DNA of 64,000 nt from Eucalyptus grandis (taxonomy: Eukaryota > Streptophyta > Magnoliopsida > Myrtales > Myrtaceae): positions 17,373,561 to 17,437,560 of the forward strand of contig NC_052618.1 of the NCBI RefSeq assembly GCF_016545825.1, read 5' to 3'. Of the stretch, positions 34,091-46,280 are shown in pieces; within the stretch, counting starts at the first letter, position 1, and each line of letters begins with the position of its first letter. The position numbers and the translations under genes are program-made. The notes below the pieces were generated by a model that was not told the origin of the DNA, did no database searches, and worked only from the letters and a program-made list of their open reading frames with translations.

Positions 34091-36746
34091 TCAGCCTCTA
34101 CGCAGTCCTAGAGATTTTACATGACCACAAAACACATCTCTAGGTATTGGCTTTATCATAGGATCTACTACCATTCTATGCGTAGATATGTACTGTAAGT
34201 TCACATCTTTTTGTGCAACCATATCCTTGACAAAATTATACTTGGTATCTATGTGTTTGGTCTTGTCATGATATTTTGGATCTTTAGTATACGCTATAGA
34301 TGCTTGGCTATCACAATTAATCAATAATAGATTTGCAACATACCCAATAACACCTAAATGATCCAAAAAAAAAATCTCTTAAGCCAAACACATTCTCATA
34401 CTGCTGCTGATAATGCCACGAACTCAACTTCCATCGTGGACAATGCTATACACATTTTATTTCTTACTGCTCCAACATATGGCGCCATTATTTAGTAAGA
34501 CAACAAATTCAGATGTAGATTTCCTTTCATCTAAATCTCCTCCCCAATCGATATCTGAATAGCATTTAAGTCGCAGATCCTTTCCTTGATAACTTATCGT
34601 ATAATCAGCAGTTCCTTTTAGATACCTCAGTATTCTTTTAACGGTTTTCCAACGTGCTTGACTTGGATTGGATTGGTATCTACTCACCATTCCAACTGCA
34701 AAACATATGTCAGGTCTTGTACACATCATAGCATACATCAAGCATCCCAACAGCACTAGCATAAGGAACATGTTGTATTTGTTCATTCTCTTATGGAGTC
34801 CTTGGACATAATCTGTGGCTCAATCATTCACCTTTTGTAATAGGAGTATCTATGGGTTTACAATTTTGCATACGAAATCGTTCAAGAACCCTATTTATGT
34901 ATGTTTCTTGCGAAAGAGACAATGATCTCTTCGAACGATTTCTTGAAATCTTAACTCCAAGAATGTATGCAACATCACCCATGTCTTTCATCTCAAAGTT
35001 GGAAGATAACTAACTATTCACAATATTAACAAACTCCATATTACTTCTGGCAATTAGTATATCATCAACATATAATGATATGATCACAAATTGATCTTTG
35101 GATCTTTTGATATGTACACAATGATCCTCATCTATCATTGTAAAATCATATGCCATTATGGCATTATGAAAACGTATATACCATTGTCTCGACGACTGCT
35201 TAAGGCCATATTTCGATCTCAAAAGTCGACATACCTTTCCTTCTTGGCTTTCTATAATGAACCCAGCAGGTTGTTTAATATATATTTCTTCCTCTAATTC
35301 TCCATTAAGGAAAGCAGTCTTTACATCCATTTGATGTAACTCAAGATCCATACTAGCCACTATTGCCAGAATAATGCGAATCGAGGTAAATCTTACTATA
35401 GGAGAAAATGTTTCTTCAAAATCAATTCCTTCCTGTTGATTATACCCCTTCGCCATAAGGCGAGCCTTATGCATTTATATCGAGCCATCAGTTTTACGCT
35501 TTATTTTGAGAACCCACTTGTTCCCAATAGCTTTGCGTCCTTTTGGAATATCAACCAGTTCCCAAACTTGGTTTGACTTCATTGACTCCATCTCATCTTC
35601 CATTGCATGAATCCATTTTTTCCTTATTAGGGAAATTTAGAGCCTCATTAACATTTCTTGACTCATCTTCATCTTGTGGAGTAACCATGAAAGTTTTCCC
35701 TTCAATGTCAAAACGTTGACGGGAAATACTTTTGCGACTTGTTCACTGTATGGGAGATTGTACACTTTGCACATCATTCCCCATCATGCTCCCACTCATA
35801 TTAGATCATGATGATATCATTTCATCATGTGGTTGTAATTGAGAGTGAGTCGAATTAAATTTACCACTTCTCATGTTACTCCCACTTTGACGAACTCCAT
35901 TAAGTTCATTATCTTGATCCAAGGTTTCAAATAGGGAGTAATCCTCACCTATTTCGCCCTTCTTAGAAAATTCTTTTTCTAAGAATGTGACATCCCGTAA
36001 TTCGAATTCAGTTATACCTCAACTTTCCTACTCACTTATGAACACATACCCTTTTGAGTGTTTAGAGTATCTTATGAAAATACTCTTCTTTCCTTTGGGA
36101 CCCAATTTCCCAAACTTGTGGGAGGGCTCATTAGTACATGCAGCATAACCCCATGGCTTAAGAAAACTTAAGTCCGGTTTTCTACTCGTCTATAACACAT
36201 ATGGAGTGAAAATAACTAATTTGGAAGGCACACGGTTAAGTATATAGGCAGCAATTAACAAAGCATCACTCCAAAAAGTGATAGGTAAGTTAGCATGCGC
36301 CATCATAGACCTAACCATTTCCAATAAGGTTCTATTCCTTCTCTCCGCAACACCATTTTATTAAGAAGTATATGGAATAGACAACTGTCTTTTTATTCCT
36401 TTTTCATCACATAACTTTCTAAACTCATTAGACAAATATTCTCTACCTCGATCGGATCTCAATACTTTTTGAAACAACTTAATGCTTCAGATTTATGAGA
36501 AATCAAATAGATATATCCGAATCGAGTATAATCATCTATAAAAGTGATGAAATAAACAGCCCCATGCCTTCGTCTCACATTCATTGGACCACAAACGTCA
36601 AAATGGATTAAATGCAGAGGAAATTCAGCTCTTTTACATTTTCCAAATGGTTTCCTTGTCGTTTTCCCTATTAGGCAATGCTCACATATGGGCAAATCGA
36701 CTTTTTCAATGTTACCCAACAAGCCCTCTTTTGCTAGTCTATTCAT
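34091..36746 (-). pseudogene. Copia pol: integrase, reverse transcriptase, RNase H
   Basis: Minus strand. The integrase N-part and core start at 36746-36459 (ICEHCLIGKTTRKPF, then HFDVCGPM with the first catalytic Asp, and FITFIDDYTRFGYIYL). The rest of the core (36458-35480) is in broken frames. The reverse transcriptase open stretch 35474-35010 has [48 protein letters not shown] and the catalytic YVDD. RNase H follows at 34786-34457 (CYSDIDWGGDLDERKSTS) and 34366-34091 (KYHDKTKHIDTKYNFVKD, ending HVKSLGLRRG). Stops around 34800-35000 and 34370-34450 split it. Confidence 0.92.
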
Positions 36747-37133
36747 ATGTTGTTGGCCAATATGACCAAGTCTAGCATGTCACACATTCACATCATTATC
36801 ATATGAAGTAGAAGACATGAAAAGGGAATAACAAACATTGATATCACCACAGTCAACATTTAGTATAATAAAACCATCTAGAAAATGACCACAACCATAG
36901 TAGTTTGTATCCAAATACAAATATACACCGCTATCATGGAAGTTCATACTAAAACCAAGCTTAACCAATACCAAAACAAACACTAAATTTCAACAAATTT
37001 TCAAAGCATATAAAACAACATGTAGGAACAAAGTGCGTCCACCCCGCATGTTCAATTGGCAGGTGCCAATCCCTTTAACTTCAACTCTGGAGTTATTTCC
37101 TACATAGATCCACTAAGTTCCAGTTGGAACTCG

Positions 37134-38589
37134 TCAAAATTCTACAAAGGATTCTCTATCCTTCGCTACATGGTCTGTTGCTCCTGAATCTACAGTCCAT
37201 AAAGGATCAGATTCAGTTAAGAATACATAACTTGACACATTAGCAAAGTTCTTAAGAGTACAATGGGTGAGTACCTTCTTTGACTCGCAACAGTCGCGAG
37301 CGTAGTGACCCTTCTGGTCACAGTTGTAACACTTCACCCTTGAAATACTCTTCACTCGAGAATTTTTTCATCTCTTATGTTGGTCAGCTCTTGGTTTCTT
37401 GCAAGAAGGACTTGATCCCTTGTATTTCCACATATTGAACGAATCAATGCGCTTGCGTTTAGAGCTCGAAGCTCCTTCTAAGTTGGAAGCAATATAGCAA
37501 ATATGTGTTTCCTTCTCAAATTCCTTGAGGTAGTCCTCTGCTAGCTCAAGGTGGCACACAACATCCTCAATTTCTTCCATAACATGGTCAAGAGCTTCTA
37601 CTGCTCCTTGCTTTTCAAGCACACATTGAATTTTCATATTCAATATTTCACAATTCTAGCCGTTCATTTTGTCTTATTTATTCAAATCAGCAATTATGTT
37701 CTTAGTTGCTGAATCCATCGATCTAAACATATCAGACATATATGCACGAATTATTAATGCCTATCATTTATGCATCTATTTTGCATAAAAACCATCATAT
37801 TAATGAATAATTTCAAATTAGGTTTCAGAATCAAGAGGTCACTTAGTTTTCAATCATCATCTAAAAATCATAACTTGAAATTATCATTAATATAATTTTC
37901 TATGCAAAATAAGTTCAGCAAAGTCACTAAAAATTTCTTGAACTTCCCACAACGAATTGTAAATTAACATGCTAATTTACAACAATAAATAACATTGAAC
38001 TTTCAATAATTAATCATGTCCATTACACTAAGTAATATATTCAGATAAAAAAAATCAACATAGAAAGAGATATCTACACTTAAAACATCTCATACTCATC
38101 TAAAAAATAAGTATGAAAAGTCTTATCTAATCTATCAGTAATATTCTCTAAGAGATCTGAAGACACATCGGCCAACCATGGAAAAACTTTTGGAGAGCTC
38201 TCATGCCACCTCCAAGGCGCATTCACTCTGCGCCATGTGACACCCAATCCAAGGGTTAAAGTTTTGATCAACTCGATCCTATAATATTCTCTTACAAAAA
38301 CTTCTACAAGCCTCCTATAATCCAGGACTACGTTGACCTCCCATAGACGATCTAACACCGCTTGCCATTCAGGTGGAAGTGTGTTCAATAAGGCCGACAC
38401 CTTCTCAAAATCCGGCATAAGATAACCGCTCCAGATGATTTCTTGTATCATCTGATTGACCATGACCACGCGTGATACTATATCACCATCATTCCACCGA
38501 TAATTAGCTAACTCTATTATTAGCCTTTTAATTATTGTCTTCTCTTCATCCGTTCTTGGAAATGCAGGCATGCGTGCATAATGCATCAT
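37134..38589 (-). pseudogene. Copia gag and protease
   Basis: Minus strand. The capsid part at 38589-38080 is a 169-codon open frame with VSALLNTLPPEWQAVLDRL, the LP-x-x-W block of copia Gag. The segment from 38079 to 37644 carries no readable Gag. 37643-37368 gives the basic C-terminal part. 37355-37134 holds an intact zinc knuckle CYNCDQKGHYARDC followed by the aspartic protease motif WTVDSGATDHV, with its DSG active site preserved. Frameshifts and stops separate the three pieces. Confidence 0.85.
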
Positions 38590-38697
38590 AGTTCCTACAA
38601 CAAATGCAGAACATAAAGAGGCATTACTTATAATTCACATAGACATAAATGAAAAAAGAAACACATTCTTTTTCCTCCCCCCTTTTTTAAGTTAACG

Positions 38698-38795
38698 GTC
38701 AAAGTCAATGGTCAACTACAGTCAACGCAGGTCAACGGAGGTCAACGCCGGTCAACGGTAAACAGATGACCGGGTCAAGTCAACGGGTCGGTCAA
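38698..38795 (-). promoter_or_regulatory. Array of ten W-box cores in the copia leader
   Basis: Ten copies of TTGAC[C/T] on the minus (element sense) strand within 98 bp. On the plus strand GTCAA starts at 38698, 38704, 38711, 38721, 38731, 38741, 38751, 38774, 38779 and 38791. The middle copies are spaced exactly 10 bp. TTGACY is the binding core of WRKY transcription factors. The array lies between the 5' LTR and gag. Confidence 0.7.
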
Positions 38796-39337
38796 CGGGT
38801 CATCCGGGTCGAACGGGTCGGGTCGGGTCGGTCGGACCGGTGAGGCCAGTCGAATCGGTCAGACCGATCGGGCTAGACGGGCTGGTCGAGCTGGCACGTG
38901 CCCTGTGCGTGCCTGGGCAGCCGCCGGCCGACGTCACGATGACGTCTGCTGACGCGTGCCTTGCACGCGCAGGCTGTTGCCGCGCGCGCGTGACGTTACC
39001 ATGCGCATGCGTTGCATGCGTCTGCAATTTCAACCACTCGCACGTGCGTCGCACGCGCCTGGGAGCCGCCGACGAAGCCGAACTCTTCGGCCGCATGTGG
39101 CGGCGCGTCCGACGGCGTCCGGCAGCGAGTGACCACTCGAAATTCTCATATCGCTAAGCACTTCAACCCTAAGCAATCAGAATCACAATTTGATCTACGG
39201 AAAAACCAAAAAAAGGGGGAACAATACAGCGTGGGGATTATTCCGTCTCTAAAATGATTAACAATGACGTTTAACAAAAAACAATCAATCAAAATTGTTT
39301 ATAATCATAAACAGTAATCGGGAAACATGATTAAGAG

Positions 39338-39349
39338 GCTCTGATACCA
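39338..39349 (-). other. Primer-binding site of minus-strand copia element
   Basis: Minus-strand tggtatcagagc, one base from the 5' LTR; complementary to initiator-Met tRNA. Confidence 0.9.
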
Positions 39350-39350
39350 A

Positions 39351-39815
39351 TGTAGGGTAGAGATTCGGGAAACGGATCCCCAAAACAGTGATTCGACACA
39401 GAATAGAACACAAACGTAGCGGAAGCGAGTCCAAGAAATTCATGAATCACCGATCCTAAGGCATATCACATAAACGAACGTACCTTTATTTCCATAGACT
39501 AAACCCCGGTGTTGCGAATCAAAGAGGAATAATCCACACCGTTCTTCAGAGGATTCTTCTTTATTGTTCTTCGAGAGAAAGCGGGGTGAGAGGACGTAAC
39601 TTCTGAGAGAGGACGTGCATTACCGAGAGAGAGCGTAATCTCTATTTTTTATCAAAATACGTACCCTTTCGATCTCAGATAACCGCCTCTCTTAATTTTT
39701 TTCTTTATCTATAATAATTTCCTCCATGGGCCCTCAACTCACGGGCCGGGCCTTTTTGGACCCAACATGGACGAACGGGCCAACCGAGGCCCATCAAAAA
39801 GAAAAAAATCCATCA
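39351..39815 (-). repeat. 5' LTR of minus-strand copia element
   Basis: 465 bp partner of 32441-32903, with the PBS on its inner side. Confidence 0.93.
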
Positions 39816-40226
39816 AAAATGATTGCTCTATGTCTATGCATCTTCAGCTTGAACAAAATCGCAATCTATCTAATCTCTGTGACTAGGAGGCATATTATCA
39901 AATAGTTGGTAGTCAACAATTTGTGAAGTAAAAGCTCTAGCAACATTCGGAGCATGACAACTATTCCATAGCGTCCAACGTGTGTTTTAGTCCTCAAAGA
40001 ATGAATGCCGGTCTCGATCAATGTTACATATTGCCTGGTCCGTGATGTTTGTATTGCGACAGACACTCAAATCGACAATAGGATCATTTACGATTCACCG
40101 ACAAACCAAATCTTTGATCACAAAGGATTTCCCAATGAGATCTTTTCCCATCGAATCAGCTCAGCCAAGAACATGCCAAACCAAGACCAACGAGAGTTCG
40201 GCTCTTTAGGGGATAAGTACATCAGA
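39816..40226 (-). other. Possible decayed coding sequence, unidentified
   Basis: One minus-strand frame reads fairly smoothly through several isolated stops (for example GKDLIGKSFVIKDLVC near 40160 and WTLWNSCHAPNVARAFTS near 39960). This suggests an old gene fragment interrupted by the copia insertion on one side and a MITE on the other. No motif lets me name it. Confidence 0.2.
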
Positions 40227-40850
40227 AGTATCTTAACTTGTATACGATGCTCACTTTAGTGCCCCAACTTTTCGTAAGCTCGCTTAAGTGCCACTTAAAA
40301 GAAAAAAAAACACTTAAGTATCAATTCTGATGTGAGTCACCGGAAATCTGACATGATAATATTTTAATAATTTCTCAATCCCACATGGCTTGCTAGCATC
40401 TTATCTCTAAATGACGTCGTGTAGTAAGTTAAAAAAAATAATTACTTTAGTGCTAGTGTTAAGCTTGCTTCAGTGTTAATTGTTGTTAAAAATAATCATT
40501 TTGGTGTAAAATGATCATTTTAGTGCTTAAAAAACCTTAAATGATGTCTTATAGCAAGTTAAGAAGTAATCACTTCAATACCGATCTTTGTAAAAGAATG
40601 ATCATTTTAGTAACAATTGTTGTTAAAAAATTATCACTTCAATGTTAATCTTAATGAAAAAGTCATTACTTTAATGCTTAATAAATGCCACATCATATAA
40701 CGTTTTAATTATAAATGCCACATATTTTCTTTAGCCGGAATTTTTTGTCAAATGCACTTAAGTGATAATATTTCTTCAGTTTTGGCATTTAAGTGAGCCG
40801 GCGAAAAGTTGTAATACTAAAATAAGTGTTATACACAAGTTAAGGTACTT
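40227..40850. mobile_element. MITE with about 75-bp inverted repeats
   Basis: The left arm (aagtatcttaacttgtatac ... ccaacttttcgtaagctcgc) matches the reverse complement of the right arm (aagtaccttaacttgtgtat ... caacttttcgccggctcact). The interior is a set of degenerate repeats such as tcattttagtgctta and aatcacttcaatgttaa. No coding capacity. Long TIRs suggest a Mutator-type MITE; the target duplication is not clear. Confidence 0.75.
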
Positions 40851-43293
40851 TTAGTATATTTCTCTCTGACTTGTCTTTAGTGAACACAATTGAAATCAGG
40901 AACAGCAAACATCTGCCAATGGCCGCAAATGATAGTGACAGGACAACCAAGCACCTTATAGAAACTCTAGGATTTGCTTACCTCATGGGGTTGTGAGATA
41001 AACGTTCGTAACTGTTGCTATGAGGTATCCCTATTTTTTGTTTGCTCATAGAAGTAGGAACACAAAGGTAAACATATAGTAATTTTTTATTTTTCTAATT
41101 TTTTTTTATTTTTTTTATTTTTTTCGAAAATTCTTTCTTTATATATTATTAATTTCATGGTCTTTATTATTTTTATTATTTTTCAATTTTTTGTTTTACT
41201 TTTTTATTTATTATTATATATATTTTTTGTCATTTTTATTTATTTGTATTTAATGAAACGGGGTGTCATCAACTCATGCTACCAACACTTTTAAGGACAG
41301 AATGGCTCAAAATGTTTGCTTAATGATTTAGGATGTCTCCCATTGATCCATTCTATGTCACATGGCGAATCGGCAAAATAAATGGCCATGATCTAAGAGG
41401 ATGAATGGCTTGGATTATTTGCTTAATCATAAAGAAAATGCTCTAATTGGTCCAAATTTAATGATATGATTTTAAGGGCAATTTTGTAATTTCACCAAGC
41501 CAATTATGTAATTTTTGCATGTGAGAGAGATGGCTAGTCGGCCATGGTCCTACGTGGCCAGAATCACACCAATAACTGGAATTTTGACCCAAAAAGGGCC
41601 ACAAGGGCCAACCGGCCTTTGCCGGTCAATGCCAGTTTGACCCGGTCGAACTGGTTTAATCCAGGCTTTGGTTAGTTTAGTCCATGGGCTAGGTTCCTCC
41701 AATTTTTTGCCAATTTTGCTATTTTAGATCCAACTAAGCCAAATAAAAAAATTCCCAATTAAATGGTTTTATTTGAATGCAATTGGATTTAATCGGATTG
41801 CCTTGGTCTGATTAATTGGGCATGTAATGCGTTAGTTCCGCTATTTTTCTCTAAAATGGCATCGCAAACTAGACAATGTTTGTAAGTAAATTTTAATTGG
41901 CCAAATTGAAGCTCAATTATTCAAATTAGATATTAGTCTAGAATGGGTTAAGTTGAACTGCACCAATTGAACCAAATCTTCATGATTTTGTTAATCACTG
42001 ATCAGCTAAATCCACTAAATTGAGTCCGATTGGAATGACTAAGGAATTGAGTTCCATTTAATGAATTGGACTCAATTGTGACAAAATCTCACAATTCATG
42101 AAAAGTCAATCGGAATCACTAATTTGGGGTTTTTTTGCTCAAGCTTGGATTCCGAAATTGATTTGAAAACTGAATGCAAAACGACCTCTAGATCTAATTT
42201 CGTGAAGGAAGTATCCTAAAAACGACTAGAATTGCACTAACTTCATTTTGGGCCTATTTTGAACCAAAATTCACAAGTTCAGAAAAAGTTAGTTATTAAC
42301 CGATTATTGTAAAATTGACAATTTCAAAGCCAAATTAAGGCAAAAAGAGGTTGATTTGGAGGTTTTCAAATTTTTCAAATTTTTGTCACTAAAATGTTAA
42401 TTGATGCGTCAAATTTTGTTTTTTTTTTAATAAAAAATTGACAATGCAAAAGTGAAATTGATAATATTTTAGGGCTTTTTTTTTTTTTTGCAAATATATA
42501 TATTGACCAGGGGTCAAGAGTCAATTTTTGACTTTTGAGATTAAAGTGTAATTGAAAAAGAAATGAAGTGCTAAGGTGAGAAAAAATGTTAAATGACTTT
42601 TTTATTATTTAGAAATGGGCTCTGTCACAATCAAAAACTTTAGTCTCAAGTTTTTACCATTATATGACATGTCGGCTAAAAATCAAGTATCAATACCACA
42701 TAAAATCTAAAATTGCTCGCCTATTAGTTCATAGACAGCATAAGACATTTCTAACGTCTTATGCACACTTTTAAGTTTGGGGATCCCCACATATTTTAGT
42801 AAGACTGAATGCATCTTGTCACACAAAATTTAAAAGAATGACAGATTTTCGCTAGCAACATTAGATATTTTTAATAAAAGATTAATTTGGTGAGCTAGTC
42901 GGTTTTGAATTTAGGTTCCCTATACCAACTTAATAGTACCAACCTCTACTTAAAAATTTCTCTTCAGATTTTCAATACTGATGGTTGTAGCTAAGCAATC
43001 GACCATAATTGTATTTTGTAGCATGACTTTAAAAACTTGACATTTGTGTGCAGAGCTCTTGAGATTTAATGAATCATAAGAAGATGGCCACTTTCCACAA
43101 ATCATGTGACTTAATTTACTTTTTATAACACATGATTTAACACTAAACCTTTGTTGAAATTACTTCTCTTGTTGTATTGGCAATTTGATAGGACTTTTTC
43201 AACTTAGAGAGCCTTTTATAAGATGATAAGGATATTCAGATGATACAAGATAGAAAATTTCTTGATGACATCATTGGCAAGCCAAAAACACTA
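40851..43293. other. No gene recognised
   Basis: AT-rich, many T/A homopolymers. A stretch at 41520-41680 (agggccacaagggccaaccg, ggtcgaactggtttaatcc) resembles non-coding parts of gypsy LTRs, but I could not find its ends. Confidence 0.45.
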
Positions 43294-43755
43294 AGGGTGC
43301 ATATGGTTCAGCTTTTCCAATGGAACATTTGAAAGCCCATTGGGGAAATGCTGGAGTATTTGAGTATTTTCAAAAGGCTTTCGGCCAAATACTGGCTTTG
43401 GAAAAGCTAAAAGCTTAATGCTAGTGGGGACTAGCATTGCCAAATGTTGAAACTAGCTTTATTCTTCCTAAACTACCATCGCCAATTCTTTAATTTTCCA
43501 ATTTTGTTCCTCGTTACTTGTAGGATGTGTTTGGTTCAACTTTTCCAATTAGACTTTTGAAAACCCTTTGAGAAAATGCTAGGGTGTTTGGCAAATTTTT
43601 CCGAAGTGCTTTCAGCCAAATACTAGTCTTGGAAAAGTTGAAAACCCAATACTAGTAGGCACTAGCTTCACCAATTTTTGGCCAAATATTAAAACTAGTT
43701 TTCTTCTTTCAAAACTACAATTACCAATTCTATAAGTTTTTAATCATGTCCCTCA
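43294..43755 (+). repeat. Tandem duplication of a 230-bp DNA-transposon-like end
   Basis: Copy 1 (43294-43520) starts gggtgcatatggttcagctt; copy 2 (43522-43755) starts ggatgtgtttggttcaactt. Both contain ttggaaaagct/ttgaaaac, tactag-ctttcagccaaatact and ccaattct-blocks in the same order. The tips resemble ends of PIF/hAT MITEs (g-tgtttggtt), but no opposite terminus is paired. Confidence 0.65.
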
Positions 43756-44039
43756 TTACTATAGAGGGCAACCAGAGGGGGTGGCTAGCAAGGCTTGATC
43801 AAGCCACTAAAGGGTTGGCGAGAAGGTAGCAAAGGGTTAGCAAAGTCGTGTAATAGTTGCCCGAGTCACCCAACCTCAAGTGTCACAGCCTAAGCAACCA
43901 TTACCAAGGTCACACAACCCTGGGTAATGAGGCCTGGGGAAGCGCGACCCGAGTTGCCCATTGGGGTCACAATGCTAGTTTCACATGACTTTAGATGACA
44001 TCTGCTAGCACCAAACCTAGCTCGCCAATGACCTTAGTG
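43756..44039. other. GC-rich non-coding stretch
   Basis: Resembles the GC-rich interiors of the MITEs here (ggcttgatcaagcc, cgcgacccgagttgccc). No frame or ends resolved. Confidence 0.4.
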
Positions 44040-44600
44040 CAACACCTTTATATACTAAAAAATTCATACAAGTTGTTGAATGAGTTGATCACTAGAAAGG
44101 TATGTAGAGGAGAAAGACTATCATTTTCATTTAATGATATGTGGTATCTAATTAAATGAAATATCATTAAATGAAATGGATTTCTAACCAATTTTTAGGT
44201 CCAACAAAAAGGTGATAATAAGTTGCCATCTATTGTGACAAATTCTTCTTATATTCGAGTAGTTGTCAAATAATTTCATTAATAAGTTTCTTTTTAAATG
44301 GCCATTTTTTCTTTAGAATCAAATTTCCCACAAATACTTTTTTTTTTTTTTTCATTTGGGTTGATGCGGAAACTAGTTAATCAACAAAGAGTGTAGACAC
44401 AAGTTTTCATCATAGCAATGTCAAACAAGAACTAACATTGACCCATAATGAGGATGATGGTTGTTTGATAGACGCTGCAATCAAAGCACAATTGAAACAT
44501 GTGAAACAAGATTAGGCAAATCTAAAGAAAGTAAATTCCAAATTAAAGATAATGCTAGTTCTGTTGTTGATGTTCATTTGTGACATATTGTTCTAGTATT
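44040..44600 (+). repeat. Segmental duplicate, copy B (empty site)
   Basis: Direct-oriented copy of 15150-15503 joined to 19586-19887. It includes the thionin-like promoter segment (cctttatatact) and the coiled-coil fragment, but not the thionin-like coding region. A single TTTTAAAT at 44292-44299 marks the empty target of the hAT-like element. The coiled-coil frame carries an internal TAG here. Confidence 0.75.
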
Positions 44601-45584
44601 GGACAATGCACAGTATGTGCCATGTGCATACAAAAGTGCTAGTTATAAATATTTGTAATATCAATCATCAATGCTTTGATCAAATCTGATAGGGACTCGT
44701 GTTTCATGCCAAAACAAAGACAAATAGAATATTTACCTGCCCACAATAGTCCATGATCAGATCTGTGGATTTTTTATGCAAAACAATTCAGACATCCGTA
44801 GATATGTACAGATTCAAAATCATCTAATTATAAGTACATTTCTAATGACCAGTAAAATTCCCCTATTATGTGCGGATTTATGCATAGAATCTTTTAATAT
44901 ATAATACAAAGGTTTAAAAAAGTTTATAATCCTCAATAAGTGTAACTATAATTTGTACATCTTTTTTCAGAAGTGTTACTTAAGTGTCAACTCATAAAAT
45001 CATATCATGCTAGGTATATTGAAGTGATTCGCAAGGTTTTTGGAAAAAGTTGTCACAATAACCATATAAAAACATTTACCATAAACATAGTCTGACCCCA
45101 AAAAAAAAAAGTACTAAACATAGAATCGTTCCATAAAATGTAACCTGCCAATGCACTTCCAAATATCTTCTTTCAGGCAGTAAGAGATTGTAGTTGAGTG
45201 TCAAGGCCCTTTTTTTTTTTTTTTTTTTAATTGGAGGAAAATGCGTATTCTTTGTGAGCGGCAAACCTGATAGTCCAAAATTTAGAGGAAAAGGCGTTAA
45301 ATTCAAACAAAATACCATTTTAAAATACAATTATTGTATTACCCGTTCGACAGAACTTAGGAGAGACTGCCATTAAAGTAGAATAATAATGAATATACGC
45401 GTGCACAACATCGTCTAATTTCTCGAAGGATAAAAATCAATCTTCGATTTTATTTTGATTGAATTCACTGAACACACAAGCCAATAATTTTGCCAAATTA
45501 TAATTTACATCACTTATTAAAAACACGGTTGACACAAGCCAACTGATCAGGCCACCCTTTCCTCCTTTTTTTTCTCCTGAATTA
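44601..45584. other. No gene recognised
   Basis: AT-rich intergenic DNA. Contains the micro-insertion at 45082-45123 and a poly(T) run at 45210-45228. Confidence 0.5.
45082..45123. repeat. Micro-insertion: TCTGACCCC-oligo(A) with 9-bp target duplication
   Basis: taaacatag at 45082-45090 and 45115-45123 brackets tctgacccc, eleven A and gtac. Same architecture, in the opposite orientation, as 13850-13897. Confidence 0.5.
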
Positions 45585-45850
45585 ATAAAACAAAAAATCC
45601 TAAACTAGATAAATTTGCGACGAATTTATTCCAAATTAATTTTTTGACTACTAAAAACCCCAAACCTACATACTTATAACAAATTTAGTCAAAATTAATT
45701 TTTTAACCATCAAAACTCCCAAACTACTCTCACCCTCCATTAATTTATGTTAAATTAGATTTATAATACGAATGACTACAAATCGATACACACGTGACAA
45801 ATAAAACGTAAAATCTCAAAGTAGTACACCCGTCAATTATTATATGTTAT
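45585..45850. mobile_element. MITE relic
   Basis: Repeated words aaaatcctaaac, actaaaaaccccaaac, aacaaatttagtcaaaattaattttt and atcaaaactcccaaactac are shared with the MITE at 59527-59890. The ends are not clearly paired. Confidence 0.45.
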
Positions 45851-46157
45851 CAAACTCAGCAATTTGATGAAAATATATAATAAAAACTGGCGAATCTATA
45901 AATTTGTTATATGTGTGATGGTTTGGGGGATTTATTTTAGTATTGATCTAAGAGAGAGAGAGAGGGAAAAAAAAAAACCTGTTTTATTTCATGAGATGGA
46001 GTCCACGTGCGCAACTGCTGAGCAGCTCGTCATCTTCGCTGGAAATCATTTCGTCGCGACTCTCCGAAATGATTCCTGGAATCATCATTTGACTAATGAC
46101 GCACGCGCTCTCTCGCTCCATCTCTTTTCAAATTCCACCCCCCCACGCCTCCGTAAT

Positions 46158-46173
46158 CTCTCTCTCTCTCTCT
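46158..46173 (+). promoter_or_regulatory. CT-rich leader (Y patch) upstream of PYD3
   Basis: tctctctctctctcta 35-50 bp before the ATG. Pyrimidine patches are common core-promoter or leader elements of TATA-less plant housekeeping genes; no TATA box is evident here. Confidence 0.4.
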
Positions 46174-46207
46174 ATCTGCCCGGGCTTGACCGGCGAGCTC
46201 CACAGCC

Positions 46208-46243
46208 ATGGACACGACCCATAACGGACAAGCTAAAGAGGAG

Positions 46244-46280
<37 letters not shown>

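Larger units (their letters stand above)
32441..39815 (-). mobile_element. Complete Ty1/copia LTR retrotransposon, minus strand
   Basis: 7.4 kb. LTRs of 463 bp (32441-32903) and 465 bp (39351-39815) share TGTAGGG...CCATCA tips and differ at about two dozen positions. The PBS lies inside the right LTR and the PPT inside the left one, fixing minus orientation. Flanks gaaat (32436-32440) and aaaat (39816-39820) match at four of five bases, a slightly decayed target duplication. Gene order gag-protease-integrase-RT-RNase H is copia. The coding region is broken but less so than in the first Sirevirus. The leader is long, GC-rich and contains a W-box array. Confidence 0.93.

Noticed and set aside
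39816..41020. Possible PPR-like or other gene relic around the 40-kb MITE
   Set aside because: Peptides such as IVDYQLFDNMPPS vaguely resemble PPR repeats, but there is no 35-residue periodicity and stops are frequent. Kept only as a low-confidence unidentified fragment.
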